A program made the position numbers and the translations under genes. Below, piece after piece: positions 1-9,584 of a stretch of 64,000 nt of DNA (within the stretch, counting starts at the first letter, position 1; each line of letters opens with the position of its first letter). Below the pieces are notes generated by a model. It had not been told where the DNA came from and made no database searches. It worked only from the letters and a program-made list of their open reading frames with translations. The stretch comes from Chelydra serpentina. Its lineage: Eukaryota > Chordata > Testudines > Chelydridae. The stretch is taken from positions 52,696,501 through 52,760,500 of the forward strand of contig JBAIAC010000006.1 of NCBI GenBank assembly GCA_037349315.1, written 5' to 3'.

Positions 1-1640
1 TTATTTAAATCTGTGCAGGATTTACCAATCTGAATTCTCTAGAATATCCTCCAAAAATATTTTTTCTCTAGATTGACCCTGTAGAGTCACCGGTAGATTT
101 CAATAGTTAATTATGTTGCGGTACATTTTTCCAATTTTCTCAAATATTTGGCTACAGACTGTTTTGACTTGAATATAACCTCACTATTGTGACTTTTCTG
201 AGGGGAACAAAGCTACTTTCAGGGTGAATTGATCCAAGGATTGTTTTTACTGCATTTAAAAAAAAACAAAACCTAATGGCAAAAAGCACAAATCTTACAG
301 TAGCAGGAAATGTTTGAAAAGTATCTCTCTCTCGGAAGTCAATGTCATCGGTTTTCTTTTAAATTTTATTTTGTACCCCATAGCTCTCAATGCTGTCTGA
401 AACATAATTTGAGGGTATTTATTGGTAGGTGTGGCTTGTAAAAATCTGAATCCTGTTTGATAATTAACTTTTTTTGTCTCCTTAAGAAGGAGACAACTTT
501 GAATAATACTTTATTAGAGTTCCAAATGGAAATGGCAAGAAACCTGATGGGCCAGATCCTGGACCACACCAGAGCACATTGGCACAGCTTGAGGAAGCAG
601 GGGGAGTCCAAAAATGGCTTACACCATCTCTACACCCTCCAATCTTGAGCTGGCCCAACATTGGTCTCACCTCCCAGCGCAACTTTGGACAGCATCAGGG
701 CGGGCTGGTCCGAATCCACAGGAGCTTCTGCAAAACCTGATGATCACTCCCTCCAGCCAAAACTCCTTTTCCCCAGCCATTCCCCATGCCCACAGGGTCA
801 AGAGAGGGATGACAAAGGAGCTGTTATGTCATCTCCACATTGCCTAGCCATTGTCCTTACACAAGTGGAATACTTAGGGAGCTGTGGACCATCAGAGCCG
901 TGGAAGGCAGATAAAGCCTGGGGAAGAAATGTTTGGCTGTCAACTCCGGTCACTGTATAACCTTATCTTGCCACAAGAGGTCAGATATATAGGAACGTGC
1001 AGTGCTCAGTACATCTCAGGATTGGGCCCCTAATTTACAGATTGAGAATCTGCACATACCATAATTTTGTGTGAACTGTATTGTATTCACAGTGACAGCT
1101 ATGGAGACTAAAGTTCTGACTTTGTCTGCAGCACAGATAATAAGTATAGTAAGATAGTTTGTAGGGTTGTGTAAAATTATGGAACAGGCATTTTTATTGG
1201 AAATTTTATCATAGTAAAGAAATTCAGCAGTTTCATTTTGGGTGATTTTATGCTTACACAGTGAAGTTTTTCGTTGAAACCCTTCATGGGAAAAGGGTTT
1301 TCACATTGTAACATGAAAAGTTAGATGTTTGCTTGTTTCAATGTAAAAATTCAGCTTTGTCCAAATGAAATCTTTAAATGTTGTGGTTTATGCTTGCAAA
1401 TAGAATAAATTGAGTGAAAATGTGTCCATTTTCATATTTAATGGTTCTGTTTTCAGATCATTTTTGTGAAATTGGAATGGAATATACAAATTTCCTATTC
1501 TGAGTTTTTCAGATTTTGTTACAAATTCTTCACACAGCATTCACATCATTATCAAGATCTTCCCACAGGCTGATCCCACAGCATGCATCATTCCTATACT
1601 ACAGTGACCACATCTGCCTCTGCTGAGACTGCCATTGAAG

Positions 1641-1716
1641 GACCAAATTCACCAGTGGTAGGTCCACTGATGTCACTGGACTGGCATCTGCTTATACCAG
1701 TGGTGAATTTGGTTCA
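1641..1716. repeat. Short imperfect hairpin
   Basis: Arms of about 17 bp (ACCAAATTCACCAGTGG and its near-exact reverse complement, one mismatch) are separated by about 40 bp. It could be a tiny MITE remnant. No target-site duplication was identified. Confidence 0.4.
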
Positions 1717-1941
1717 AGGTGCTGATTATTGTATATTATGCTGGTTCAGATAACTGTCCCAAACAGTGTGTTTTGTGGATATATTTGGAGTAGGAACTGG
1801 ATTGAGGCAATAAACTCATTGTATAGTTTCACTGTCAGATAATAATTTTTAGTCATTATCAACATGGATAGATTCGAATCAAACCAGAAGTAAAAAAAAA
1901 AAAAGTGATGCGTGTGGCATAAGAACTTAATGGTGAATAAC

Positions 1942-1945
1942 CCGA
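1942..1945. repeat. Target-site duplication CCGA (left copy)
   Basis: CCGA directly precedes the TGTGAC terminus of the left LTR and recurs directly after the right LTR at 7735-7738. Four-base duplications are normal for Ty3/gypsy integrases, so the two LTRs belong to one insertion. Confidence 0.85.
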
Positions 1946-2562
1946 TGTGACAAAGTTCCTCCTCTACCTCGGTGGGTCCTGCGCTTATTGGCGGATTGTG
2001 CTTGCCTCAGAGATCTTCCCCTCTAGTAGAATCCACAGTCCAGGTTAACTCCTCCTGTGTCTGATCAGGAGTTGGGAGTTTTGGGGGGAACCCGGGCCCG
2101 CCCTCTACTCCGGGTTCCAGCCCAGGGCCCTGTGGATTGCAGCTGTTTAGAGTGCCTCCTGGAACAACTGCACGACAGCTACAACTCCCTGGGCTACTTC
2201 CCCATGGACTCCTCCCAACACCTTCTTTATCCTCACTACAGGATCTTCCAGCAGTACGCCCTCTTACTCTCAGCTCCTAGTGCCTCTTGCTCCCAGCTCC
2301 TCACACGCAACCTCCCTCCACAGCTCCTGACATGCGTGCCTCACTGACTCACTGGGAGGCTTTTAACTAGTTTCAGCCAGCCTCTGATTGGCTGCAGGTG
2401 TCTCAATTAACCTCCCTGACTTCTGGAAAGTTCTTAATTGGCCCCAGGTGTCTTGATTAACTTGGAGCAACTGCCATAAGGTATCAGGGATTTGTTTAGC
2501 CTGGGGCTAACATACTAGTTCCTTACCACTTTCCTATAGCCCTCTGGCCTTGCCCCGTCACA
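1946..2562 (-). repeat. 3' LTR of the Gmr1-like element
   Basis: This 617-bp LTR begins TGTGACA and ends GTCACA and matches 7119-7734 at about 98%. It lies on the RNase H side, so it is the 3' LTR of the minus-strand element. The last codons of the pol frame run into it (to 2515). Confidence 0.92.
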
Positions 2563-3078
2563 TATCCCCCCCCTCTGCTCAACACCATAGAGTTGGGCAA
2601 CTTGGGATGCCAGGCAGTGTGCTCTTGACAGACCATCAGCGTTGCCATGGTGGCATCCAGCCCTGTGCCGTATGCGGAACTGGAACGGTTGGAGGGATAA
2701 GAACCACCTGGTGACCCTTGCATTCTTTTCCCTATTCCGCTGCATCCACTGGAGGGGTGCATGGTCCGTCACAAGAGTAAATCACCGGCCCAAGAGGTAA
2801 TAACGTAGGGTCTCCATAGCCCATTTGACAGCAACGCATTCTCTCTCAACTACTGCGTATTTCTGTTCTCTTGGGAGAAGCTTTCTACTTAGGTAGAGGA
2901 TCGGGTGTTCCTCTTCTCCCACCATTTGCGACAGAACCGCCCCCAACCCCACCTCGGAAGCGTCTGTTTGCAGAATAAATTCCTTGTTAAAGTCCGAGGC
3001 TATGAGTACAGAGTCATTACAAAGGGCTGTCCGAAGGTCTGTGAACGCTTCCTCTGCTGCGTCGGTCCACTTCACCAT
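2515..3078 (-). pseudogene. RNase H domain of gypsy pol
   Basis: RNase H degrades the RNA of the RNA-DNA hybrid during reverse transcription. The segment has the hallmark first aspartate in FILQTDASEVGLGAVLSQ, the YLSRKL block and E/D residues of the gypsy RNase H fold, then TDHAPLQW and NADGLSR near the end. An in-frame TGA at 2782-2784 splits it. The neighbouring frame makes an ancestral CGA arginine codon likely, a typical CpG decay. A second in-frame TGA at 3088-3090 separates it from RT. Downstream the frame stays open through the polypurine tract and 48 bases into the LTR. It is the last pol domain of the element, and nothing follows it except the LTR. Confidence 0.85.
2563..2580 (-). 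promoter_or_regulatory. Polypurine tract
   Basis: On the minus strand a run of purines including eight consecutive G lies directly against the 3' LTR, where the plus-strand DNA primer of an LTR element is expected. It also lies inside the open end of the pol frame, so it is translated as well as used for priming. Confidence 0.8.
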
Positions 3079-3087
3079 GTCTGGACC

Positions 3088-3810
3088 TCAGGCTTTCACC
3101 AGGTCCGTTAGGGGACTTGCCCTAGCAGCAAAGTGGGGAATAAAACGTCGGTAGTAGTCTACCACACCTAGGAACGCGCGGACCTGCTTCTTTCGGGTCG
3201 GCCGGGGCCAGTTTTGAATCGCCTCTAGCTTATTCATTTGGGACTTTACTATGACCCTTCCTACAATATATCCCAGGTACCTAGCCTCTGCTAGCCCTAT
3301 GGCACATTTAGCAGGATTAGCAGTGTGACCAGCCCGCCTTAAGGTGCGCAGTACTGCCTCAACTTTCTCCAAGTGGGTTCCCCAGTCTGGCGTATGGATG
3401 ACGACATCATCTAGGTATGCGGCTGCATAACTAGTATGGGGGCACAGCAGCTTATCCATGAGGCGCTGGAATGTGGCTGGGGCCCCATGTAGCCCAAAAG
3501 GGAGGACGGTGTACTGGAATAGCCCATCCGGAGTGGAGAACGCTGTCTTTTCTTTAGCTTCTTTGGTCAGGGGAATCTGCCAGTATCCTTTTGTCAGATC
3601 CAGTGTAGTCAAGAATCGAGCACTACCCAGTCGGTACACCAGTTCATCGATGCGTGGTATGGGGTATGCATCGAACTGGGATACTTCATTCAGTCGGCGA
3701 AAGTCATTACAGAATCTCGTGGTACCGTCAGGTTTAGTTACTAGAACGATTGGACTGGACCACTGACGGTAAGATTCTTCAATCACCCCTAATTCTAACA
3801 TTTTCTTCAC
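3088..3810 (-). pseudogene. Reverse transcriptase domain of gypsy pol
   Basis: This 240-codon open segment is a gypsy-type RT. SPIVLVTKPDGTTRFCNDFR lies near residues 19-38, motif A is LDLTKGYWQIP (Asp at about 71), LPFGLHGAPATFQRLM is near 103-118, and the catalytic YLDD box is at 132-135. RAFLGVVDYYRRFIP at the C-terminus is the usual thumb/connection block. The catalytic aspartates are intact. The reading frame upstream is broken by small indels around 3840-3900, and a TGA at 3088-3090 ends it before RNase H. The apparent start is only the first in-frame initiator; the true domain begins further upstream in the polyprotein. It lies after integrase, the unusual order of this element. Confidence 0.9.
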
Positions 3811-4256
3811 TTCGGCCTTGATTTCTTCTCTTTTTGGCTGCTGGGATTCAGTAGGGTCTCAATGTTACCTTGGCTCCGGGGATCGTGCGGATATTGGTGA
3901 TAGGTCTCAGTTGTCCGCCCTGGTTTTGTAGAGAACACATCTCGGTTGTGATTAATCATGTCAGTTGCCTCAATCTTTTGGATCGGCGTCAAGTCAGGTG
4001 ATATCCTTACTTGCTCGTGTAAGTTATCCTCCTGGGGAAGGGTCTCCTGGGTGACTAAGCATGCCTCTCGATCGTGCCAAGGCTTTAGAAGTTTGATGTG
4101 GTAGATTTGCTCTGGTTTCCTGCGGCCGGGTTGCCGCACCTTATAGTTCACCTCTCCCACGGCTTCGATCACTTCGTAGGGTCCCTGCCACTGGGCCAAC
4201 AGCTTACTTTCTGCTGTGGGCACCGGGACCATCACTCGATCCCCTGGTTGGAACCG
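3807..4256 (-). pseudogene. Integrase C-terminal region and linker to RT
   Basis: The segment encodes QWQGPYEVIEAVGEVNYKV followed by a YHIKLLKPW block. This is the C-terminal DNA-binding (GPY/F-like) module that follows the integrase core in many gypsy elements. It is in frame with the integrase core but separated from it by a TGA just below 4257, which a CGA-to-TGA change would explain. After about residue 100 the frame is lost through small indels, and the RT start lies in another frame. No chromodomain was recognised. Confidence 0.75.
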
Positions 4257-6014
4257 TCAAAGCTTTGCTCGGTGGTTATAATGGGTTCGTTGGGTCTCCT
4301 GTGCTTTCTCCAAGTGTTCTTGTACAATAGGTGTAACTCGGGCTATCCGATCCCTCATCTGTAGTACATGCTCGACTATGTTCCTTCCTGGATTTGGCTC
4401 CTCTTCCCACGCTTCTCTTGCTATATCCAATAGGCCCCGGGGGTGGTGCCCGTATAATAGTTCGAATGGAGAGAAACCTGTGGAGGCTTGCAGAACCTCC
4501 CGGATGGCGAACATGAGGTAAGGTAATAGGGTATCCCAATCTTTCCCATCCCGGCTCACCACTTTCCTGATCATGGCCTTGAGGGTCCTATTGAACCTTT
4601 CCACAGGGACATCTGTTTGCGGGTGGTATACAGAGGTTCGTAGGGCTTGTACATGGAGAAATGAACAGAGATCTTTCATCAACTTGGACACAAAAGGTGT
4701 CCCTTGATCAGTCAATATCTCCTTGGGTAACCCAACTCGGGCAAAGATCTGTACTAACTCCTTAGCTATGGTTTTGGAAGCCGTGTTGCATAGGGGAACG
4801 GCTTCCGGGTACTGGGTTGCATAGTCCAGTACAACAAGCACATGTTGGTGGCCCCGAGCTGTCTTCTCAAGGGGCCCTATCAGATCCATGGCTATGCGTT
4901 CAAAAGGAACCTCTATTATTGGAAGAGGTATCAAAGGAGCCCGGAAGTGCGGGCGCAGACTATGTAACTGACACTCTGGACAAGAGTTGCAGTATCGTCG
5001 GACATCTTCATGTACTCCTGGCCAGAAGAACCTCTGCAGGATCCGTGCCTGGGTTTTCTCTACCCTTAGGTGTCCTCCAAATAGGTGACTGTGGGCGAGG
5101 CTCAATATGGCTTTTTGATGTTTTCGTGGCACCAGAAGTTGATGTATCTCTTGCTCCTGCATTTGCACCACACGGTACAGGAAATCTTTCTTCACTATAA
5201 AGAAATGTCCTGGACCCCGGACCTTCCCATCCACAGGTACTCCATCTATCTCAGCCACCTCTTTCCTGGCGTTATCATATCTAGGGTCCTCTGCCTGGTC
5301 CCGCCCGAAAGTCTCTCTCCTGGGACTAACCCGCCCGAGCTCCCAGGGGCCAGCCTCTGTTGCTTCCAACGGCTCACTTCCATCATGGCTGGGGCCAGCC
5401 TCCGGCTCACCTTCCGTGGTGGTAGTTTCTCTGGCTGCTCGTGTCCGTCTGCCTACTAGGGCGATCTTCTGGCCCTGGGTCAGGATCCGGGTTCCCAAAG
5501 CTTTTGCAGCCTTCCTCTCCCTTTTTGTCTTCCGGGTCTTTTGGGGGACTGAGAACAGATCCTGAGAGATCTCAGCGAACATCGGGGGTTGACATTCCCC
5601 TAGTGACAAGTCGCTGCCCTCAGGGTCCCCTCCTCCCTCCAACCTCTCCGGGGGGAGTAAATTATCAAACCCTGGATAGTCCCTCCCAATAACTACAGGA
5701 TACGGGAGTTTAGGAACTACACCCACTGTCACCTCAATGGGGTTCCCCTGAACCTCTATCTCCACCTGGATGGTGGGGTAATGGCTTACGGCCCCATGCA
5801 CACACATCACTGCTACGCGTTTGGCTTGTAGCAGCTGGCTACTTTTTACCAGTTTACCCGATATGAGGGTGATTGCACTCCCGGAGTCCACAAGCGCTAT
5901 AGTCTCTACTCGGTTTATCTTCACCGGTCTGGTGTAGTTATGCGGGGCTAATGCGACGCCCGCAAGGTGGATAAGGGAGCACGGGACCTCCCAATCCCCC
6001 AAGTTACATTGCAT
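4257..6014 (-). pseudogene. Protease-integrase part of gypsy pol
   Basis: This 585-codon open frame is the largest in the window. Residues 38-53 hold the retropepsin active site (ALVDSGSAITLIS, Asp43). A low-complexity linker covers about 150-260. Residues 308-348 form the HHCC zinc-binding domain of integrase (His310, His315, Cys345, Cys348). The catalytic core follows with Asp377, Asp436 and Glu472, giving the D,D(35)E spacing, and VERFNRTLK is the classic gypsy signature. Integrase inserts the cDNA into the genome; the protease would cleave the gag-pol product. The first methionine is internal: the frame continues upstream from the zinc knuckle. Placing integrase directly after protease and before RT is the diagnostic feature. 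The frame ends at a TGA within the integrase C-terminal region. Confidence 0.92.
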
Positions 6015-6225
6015 AGGCTCCTCGGTGCTGGGACACTGCAGCTATGTGTCCCCACTCCCCGCAGGCATAACATCTGTATGGAACCCTAGGCGTTCCCCGG
6101 TCTCTTGGTTTGGGAAGTCTAACATCATAATCTTCTTCCCCCTCAGTGCGCCGACTCTTTATGGCCTCTGGTGGGCCTTCAGCCCTTCTCTTTTTCCACC
6201 TGGGCTCTCCTGGTGGCCCAGTCAC
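6004..6225 (-). pseudogene. Gag C-terminus with CCHC zinc knuckle
   Basis: A basic stretch (KKRRAEGPPEAIKSRRTEGE) is followed by CYACGEWGH, the first three ligands of a CX2CX4HX4C knuckle that binds element RNA. The fourth cysteine is missing in this frame but present at the expected place in the adjacent pol frame. A small deletion inside the knuckle therefore most likely separated gag and pol, which were originally one frame. Confidence 0.75.
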
Positions 6226-7002
6226 TCGAAATCTTGGGCTTGGTGCTGCTAGTTTAACCCTGGGTTCCGCTTCCTTAACTGGTCAGGTCAGTTCCCTCGT
6301 CGTCCTTCACCTCTCTACCATTGCCACAATCTCATCATAGGTGGAGGGTTCGTTCTGGCTTACCCATGCGCGAAGGTCTGGCGGTAGTCCGCTCATGTAT
6401 CGGTTGATGACCAGAACCTCTAGTATCTATTCTGGACTCCGGGACTCAGTTTGCAACCACTTTCGTGCGAGATGAATGAGATCATATAATTGGGATCACG
6501 GGGTTTTGTCTTCCTGGTACCTCCACTCATGATACCGCTGGGCCCGCACTGCGGTTGTTACCCCAGATCTGGCCAGGATCTCTGCTTTCAGCTGGGGGTA
6601 GTCTGCTGCAGCCTCTTCAGGCAGATCATAGTAGGCCTTCTGGGCCTCCCCACACAGGAATGGGGCGAGGATGCCAGACCACTGATCTTGAGGCCAGGCC
6701 TCCCGTAGGGCTGTCCTCTCAAAGGCCAGGAGATATGCCTCTATGTCATCGTTCCCTGTCATTTTCTGCAGGCAATTGCTGGCCCATATGTGCCGCGTCC
6801 CATCATGGTTCATCTCTGTAAGGGCCTTCACTTGGTTTACCAGTTCCCGCAACATAGTATGGTCTTGAACGGCCTGGTCCATCAACAGGTGATTGGTCTC
6901 CTGCTGCAGCCGTACTGCCTCCCGTTGGGCAGCTGCCTGGACACGGGTAGCCTCCTGCTGGGCAGCCATGGCTTGTATCAGTGCCCGTACTACCTCTTCC
7001 AT
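6226..7002 (-). pseudogene. Gag with coiled coil and SCAN-like capsid region
   Basis: Gag would assemble the virus-like particle. I take the start as the methionine at 7002 ([15 protein letters not shown]) because the frame above it crosses the C-rich/T-rich leader. Residues 1-65 are rich in Q, E, A and L and look like a coiled coil. They are followed by a capsid-like part ending [12 protein letters not shown] at about 6500. Below that, after a frame change near 6496, the minus strand encodes an arginine/tryptophan helix (LIHLARKWLQ), an amber stop near 6425 and then a hydrophobic helix with [17 protein letters not shown]. This arrangement resembles the SCAN domain of vertebrate zinc-finger proteins, thought to derive from the capsid of Gmr1-like elements. 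The copy is dead through at least one frameshift and one stop. Confidence 0.75.
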
Positions 7003-7099
7003 TGTGGTGAAAAATAAATAAAAATAAACCCGCTTCCCCCCCCCCCTTTTTTTTTTTAAATAAACACCTTCCTTCTTCCGCCGCGCCGTGCACACCAAA

Positions 7100-7116
7100 T
7101 CCCACCTCTAACACCA
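7100..7116 (-). promoter_or_regulatory. Primer-binding site, probably tRNA-Leu
   Basis: Two bases inside the 5' LTR the minus strand reads TGGTGTTAGAGGTGGGA. Its complement resembles the 3' end of a vertebrate tRNA-Leu including CCA, at about 15 of 17 positions from memory of that tRNA. It fixes the element's direction. Confidence 0.65.
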
Positions 7117-7118
7117 GT

Positions 7119-7734
7119 TGTGACAAAGTTCCTCCTCTACCTCGGTGGGTCCTGTGCTTATTGGCGGATTCTGCTTGCCTCAGAGATCTTCCCCTCTAGT
7201 AGAATCCACAGTCCAGGTTAATTCCTCCTGTGTCTGATCAGGAGTTGGGAGTTTTGGGGGGAACCCGGGCCCGCCCTCTACTCCGGGTTCCAGCCCAGGG
7301 CCCTGTGGATTGCAGCTGTTTAGAGTGCCTCCTGGAACAACTGCACGACAGCTACAACTCCCTGGGCTACTTCCCCATGGACTCCTCCCAACACCTTCTT
7401 TTTCTCACCACAGGATCTTCCAGCAGTACGCCCTCTTACTCTCAGCTCCTAGTGCCTCTTGCTCCCAGCTCCTCACACGCAACCTCCTTCCACAGCTCCT
7501 GACATGCGCACCTCACTGATTCACTGGGAGGCTTTTAACTAGTTTCAGCCAGCCCCTGATTGGCTGCAGGTGTCTCAATCAACCTCGCTGCCTTCTGGAA
7601 AGTTCTTAATTGGCCCCAGGTGTCTTGATTAACTTGGAGCAACTGCCATAAGGTATCAGGGATTTGTTTAGCCTGGGGCTAACATACTAGTTCCTTACCA
7701 CTTTCCTATAGCCCTCTGGCCTTGCCCCGTCACA
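7119..7734 (-). repeat. 5' LTR of the Gmr1-like element
   Basis: This 616-bp LTR with TGTGAC/GTCACA ends lies on the gag side and would hold the promoter. About 13 substitutions and one indel separate it from the other LTR. Confidence 0.92.
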
Positions 7735-7738
7735 CCGA
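7735..7738. repeat. Target-site duplication CCGA (right copy)
   Basis: Matches CCGA at 1942-1945 on the other side of the element. Confidence 0.85.
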
Positions 7739-8817
7739 ATAGACTAGAATTGAAAAGAGGCAGTAGTGCAAATCCTGAGTCATCCATTCCTTGAAAGCTA
7801 TTTGAAGTTATGAATGTAAACAGACAACGGTGTAAGAGAAGGGAGAGGGGAACAGAGGAGAATACGTTAATTTTTATAATTTTCCAGAGAGGGCAAACCT
7901 CTTACTTTTAGCATAAGAGGGGCATTTTCATCTGTGTATTTCCAGTGGCAAGGTTTAAAAGGCTATTAATAATGAAACTGTGGCTGTAGATGCTATTGCA
8001 AACATTATTTCATCTACAGCACTTCTGAAAACTTGATGATGGAGCTGAACTCCACATTTTCTTGATAAATTTTTCACAGAAGGTTATGCAATAAAATGCT
8101 GGATTAGCAGAAATGTGGCAAAAATGTATAATTTATATTCCTCATTAAATAATATTAAGGTTATCTAAAGCAATAATGTTATTAATAAAATCTTAATACA
8201 TTTTTAATCTATGTGAATATAAGTAAAAGTCAGCAGAGCTTTGTTTCTATGAAAGGAGCAAAGTGCTAACATAATTCCTCTCGCCCAAGCCAAAAGTAAC
8301 GGTGTTTTTCCTTCAGTCTGCTTGGTGTTATTCTTATAATTTCAATAGTAAACCTTCATTTTCACATCCTGCTACGTATGTAACTGGTCAAGGAATGTTC
8401 CATCCCTACAGCATGCCAGCCCTGCCACCCTGCTCTATCTTGCATGCTGATAATGCTAATAATGGGTGAATTTGTTTGGTGTATATCGGGGCAAGGAAAG
8501 ACCATTCTGCGTGAATCTTCCCCTTCCTACATGGTGGGGCTCTGCTGCCTCTGCAGCACCTTCAGCCTCCCCATTTGCCTTGGGCTTTGAGGAGTTGGAG
8601 AGCTACACCAGAGGAAGGTGCCTGTTGGGGGCTAGGGTGAGCACAAGGATTATGTGGGGGCAAGGCACCCCTCCTCTGCCACATAGACATACAGAAGACC
8701 TGGGGTAAAGGTCATCCAAGAGTTAGTGCACTGTGCTACTATAGGGATGCTTCCAAAGCGCTTCTGTGCTTGGGAAACTTCCTTAACAGTGCAGTTCTGG
8801 GAGTAGAGATAGAGTCC
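7739..8817. other. Unrecognised AT-rich DNA
   Basis: No gene or clear repeat is visible. It is probably the continuation of the sequence at 1-1941 that the retrotransposon split. Confidence 0.45.
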
Positions 8818-9584
8818 CTGGAAAAATCATGGAGCAGGTCCTCAAGGAATCCATTTTGAAGCACTTGGAGGAGAGGAAAGTGATCAGGAACAGTCAACAT
8901 GGATTCACCAAGGGCAAGTCATGCCTGACAACCTGATTGCCTTCTATGATGGGATAACTGGCTCTGTGGATAAGGGGAAAGCGGTGGACGTGATATACCT
9001 TGACTTTAGCAAAGCTTTTGATATGATCTCCCGTAGTATTCTTGCCAGCTAGTTAAAGAGTATGGATTGGATGAATGGACTATAAGGTGGAAAGAAAACT
9101 AGCTAGATCGTCGGGATGTAGTCAAATTGGAGAGAGTCCAGCAGAGGGCAACGAAAACGATTAGGCGGCTGGGGCACATGACTTATGAGGAGAGGCTGAG
9201 GGAACTGGCCTTATTTAGTGTGCAGAAGAGAAGAGTGAGGTGGTATTTGATAGCAGCCTTCAACTACCTGAAGGGGGGTTCCAAAGAGGATGGAGCTCGG
9301 CTGTTCTCAGTGGTGGCAGATGACAGAACATGGAGCAGTGCTCTCAAGTTGCGGTGGGAGAGGTCTAGGTTGGATATTATGATATTATTGGATATTAGCA
9401 CTAGAATGGGTTACCTAGGGAGGTGGTGGAATCTCCATCCTTAGAAGATTTTAAGGCCCGGCTTGACAAAGCCCTGGCTGGGATGATTTAGTTGGGGTTG
9501 GTTCTGCTTTGAGCAGGTGATTGGACTAGATGACCTCCTGAGGTCTCTTCCAACCCTAATCTTCTATGATTCTATGCTATGGTT
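8818..9584 (+). mobile_element. CR1 LINE 3' fragment with internal deletion
   Basis: The first part (8818-9118) matches the RT region of CR1, including a decayed [12 protein letters not shown] block near 9000. At about 9120 it jumps to the pol C-terminus (ERVQQRATKTIRRLGHMTYE, 9127-9444), so several hundred bases of RT are deleted. It ends with the CR1 3' end and short GATTCTATG-type repeats at 9560-9584. CR1 is the dominant amniote LINE; it is usually 5'-truncated, as here, and has no poly(A). Confidence 0.85.

Larger units (their letters stand above)
1..1945. other. AT-rich flanking DNA, no gene seen
   Basis: I see no exon, RNA gene or recognised repeat here apart from a short hairpin near 1641-1716. 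Short open frames at 387-960 have no family resemblance I recognise, and frames on both strands overlap, as expected by chance. Confidence 0.5.
1946..7734 (-). mobile_element. Gmr1-like Ty3/gypsy LTR retrotransposon, complete but inactive
   Basis: The element is 5.8 kb and reads right to left. It has two LTRs of 617 and 616 bp with TGTGAC/GTCACA ends, a 4-bp target duplication, a tRNA primer-binding site beside the right LTR and a G-rich tract beside the left LTR. In transcription order the domains are coiled-coil gag/capsid, CCHC knuckle, aspartic protease, zinc-binding integrase with DDE core, integrase C-terminus, RT with YLDD, and RNase H. Integrase before RT is the Ty1/copia order, but the sequence motifs are gypsy-like. 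That combination is described for Gmr1-like elements of deuterostomes. LTR copies differ at about 13 substitutions and one indel, roughly 2%. Several stops and frameshifts interrupt gag-pol, so this copy cannot encode a full polyprotein. Confidence 0.9.

Noticed and set aside
457..960. Overlapping frames as a small gene
   Set aside because: Frames on both strands overlap, have no domain, and no splice or promoter context is visible.
2057..2347. 96-codon plus-strand frame in the LTR, repeated at 7230-7502
   Set aside because: It is antisense to the element and identical in both LTRs because the LTRs are copies; it shows no protein family.
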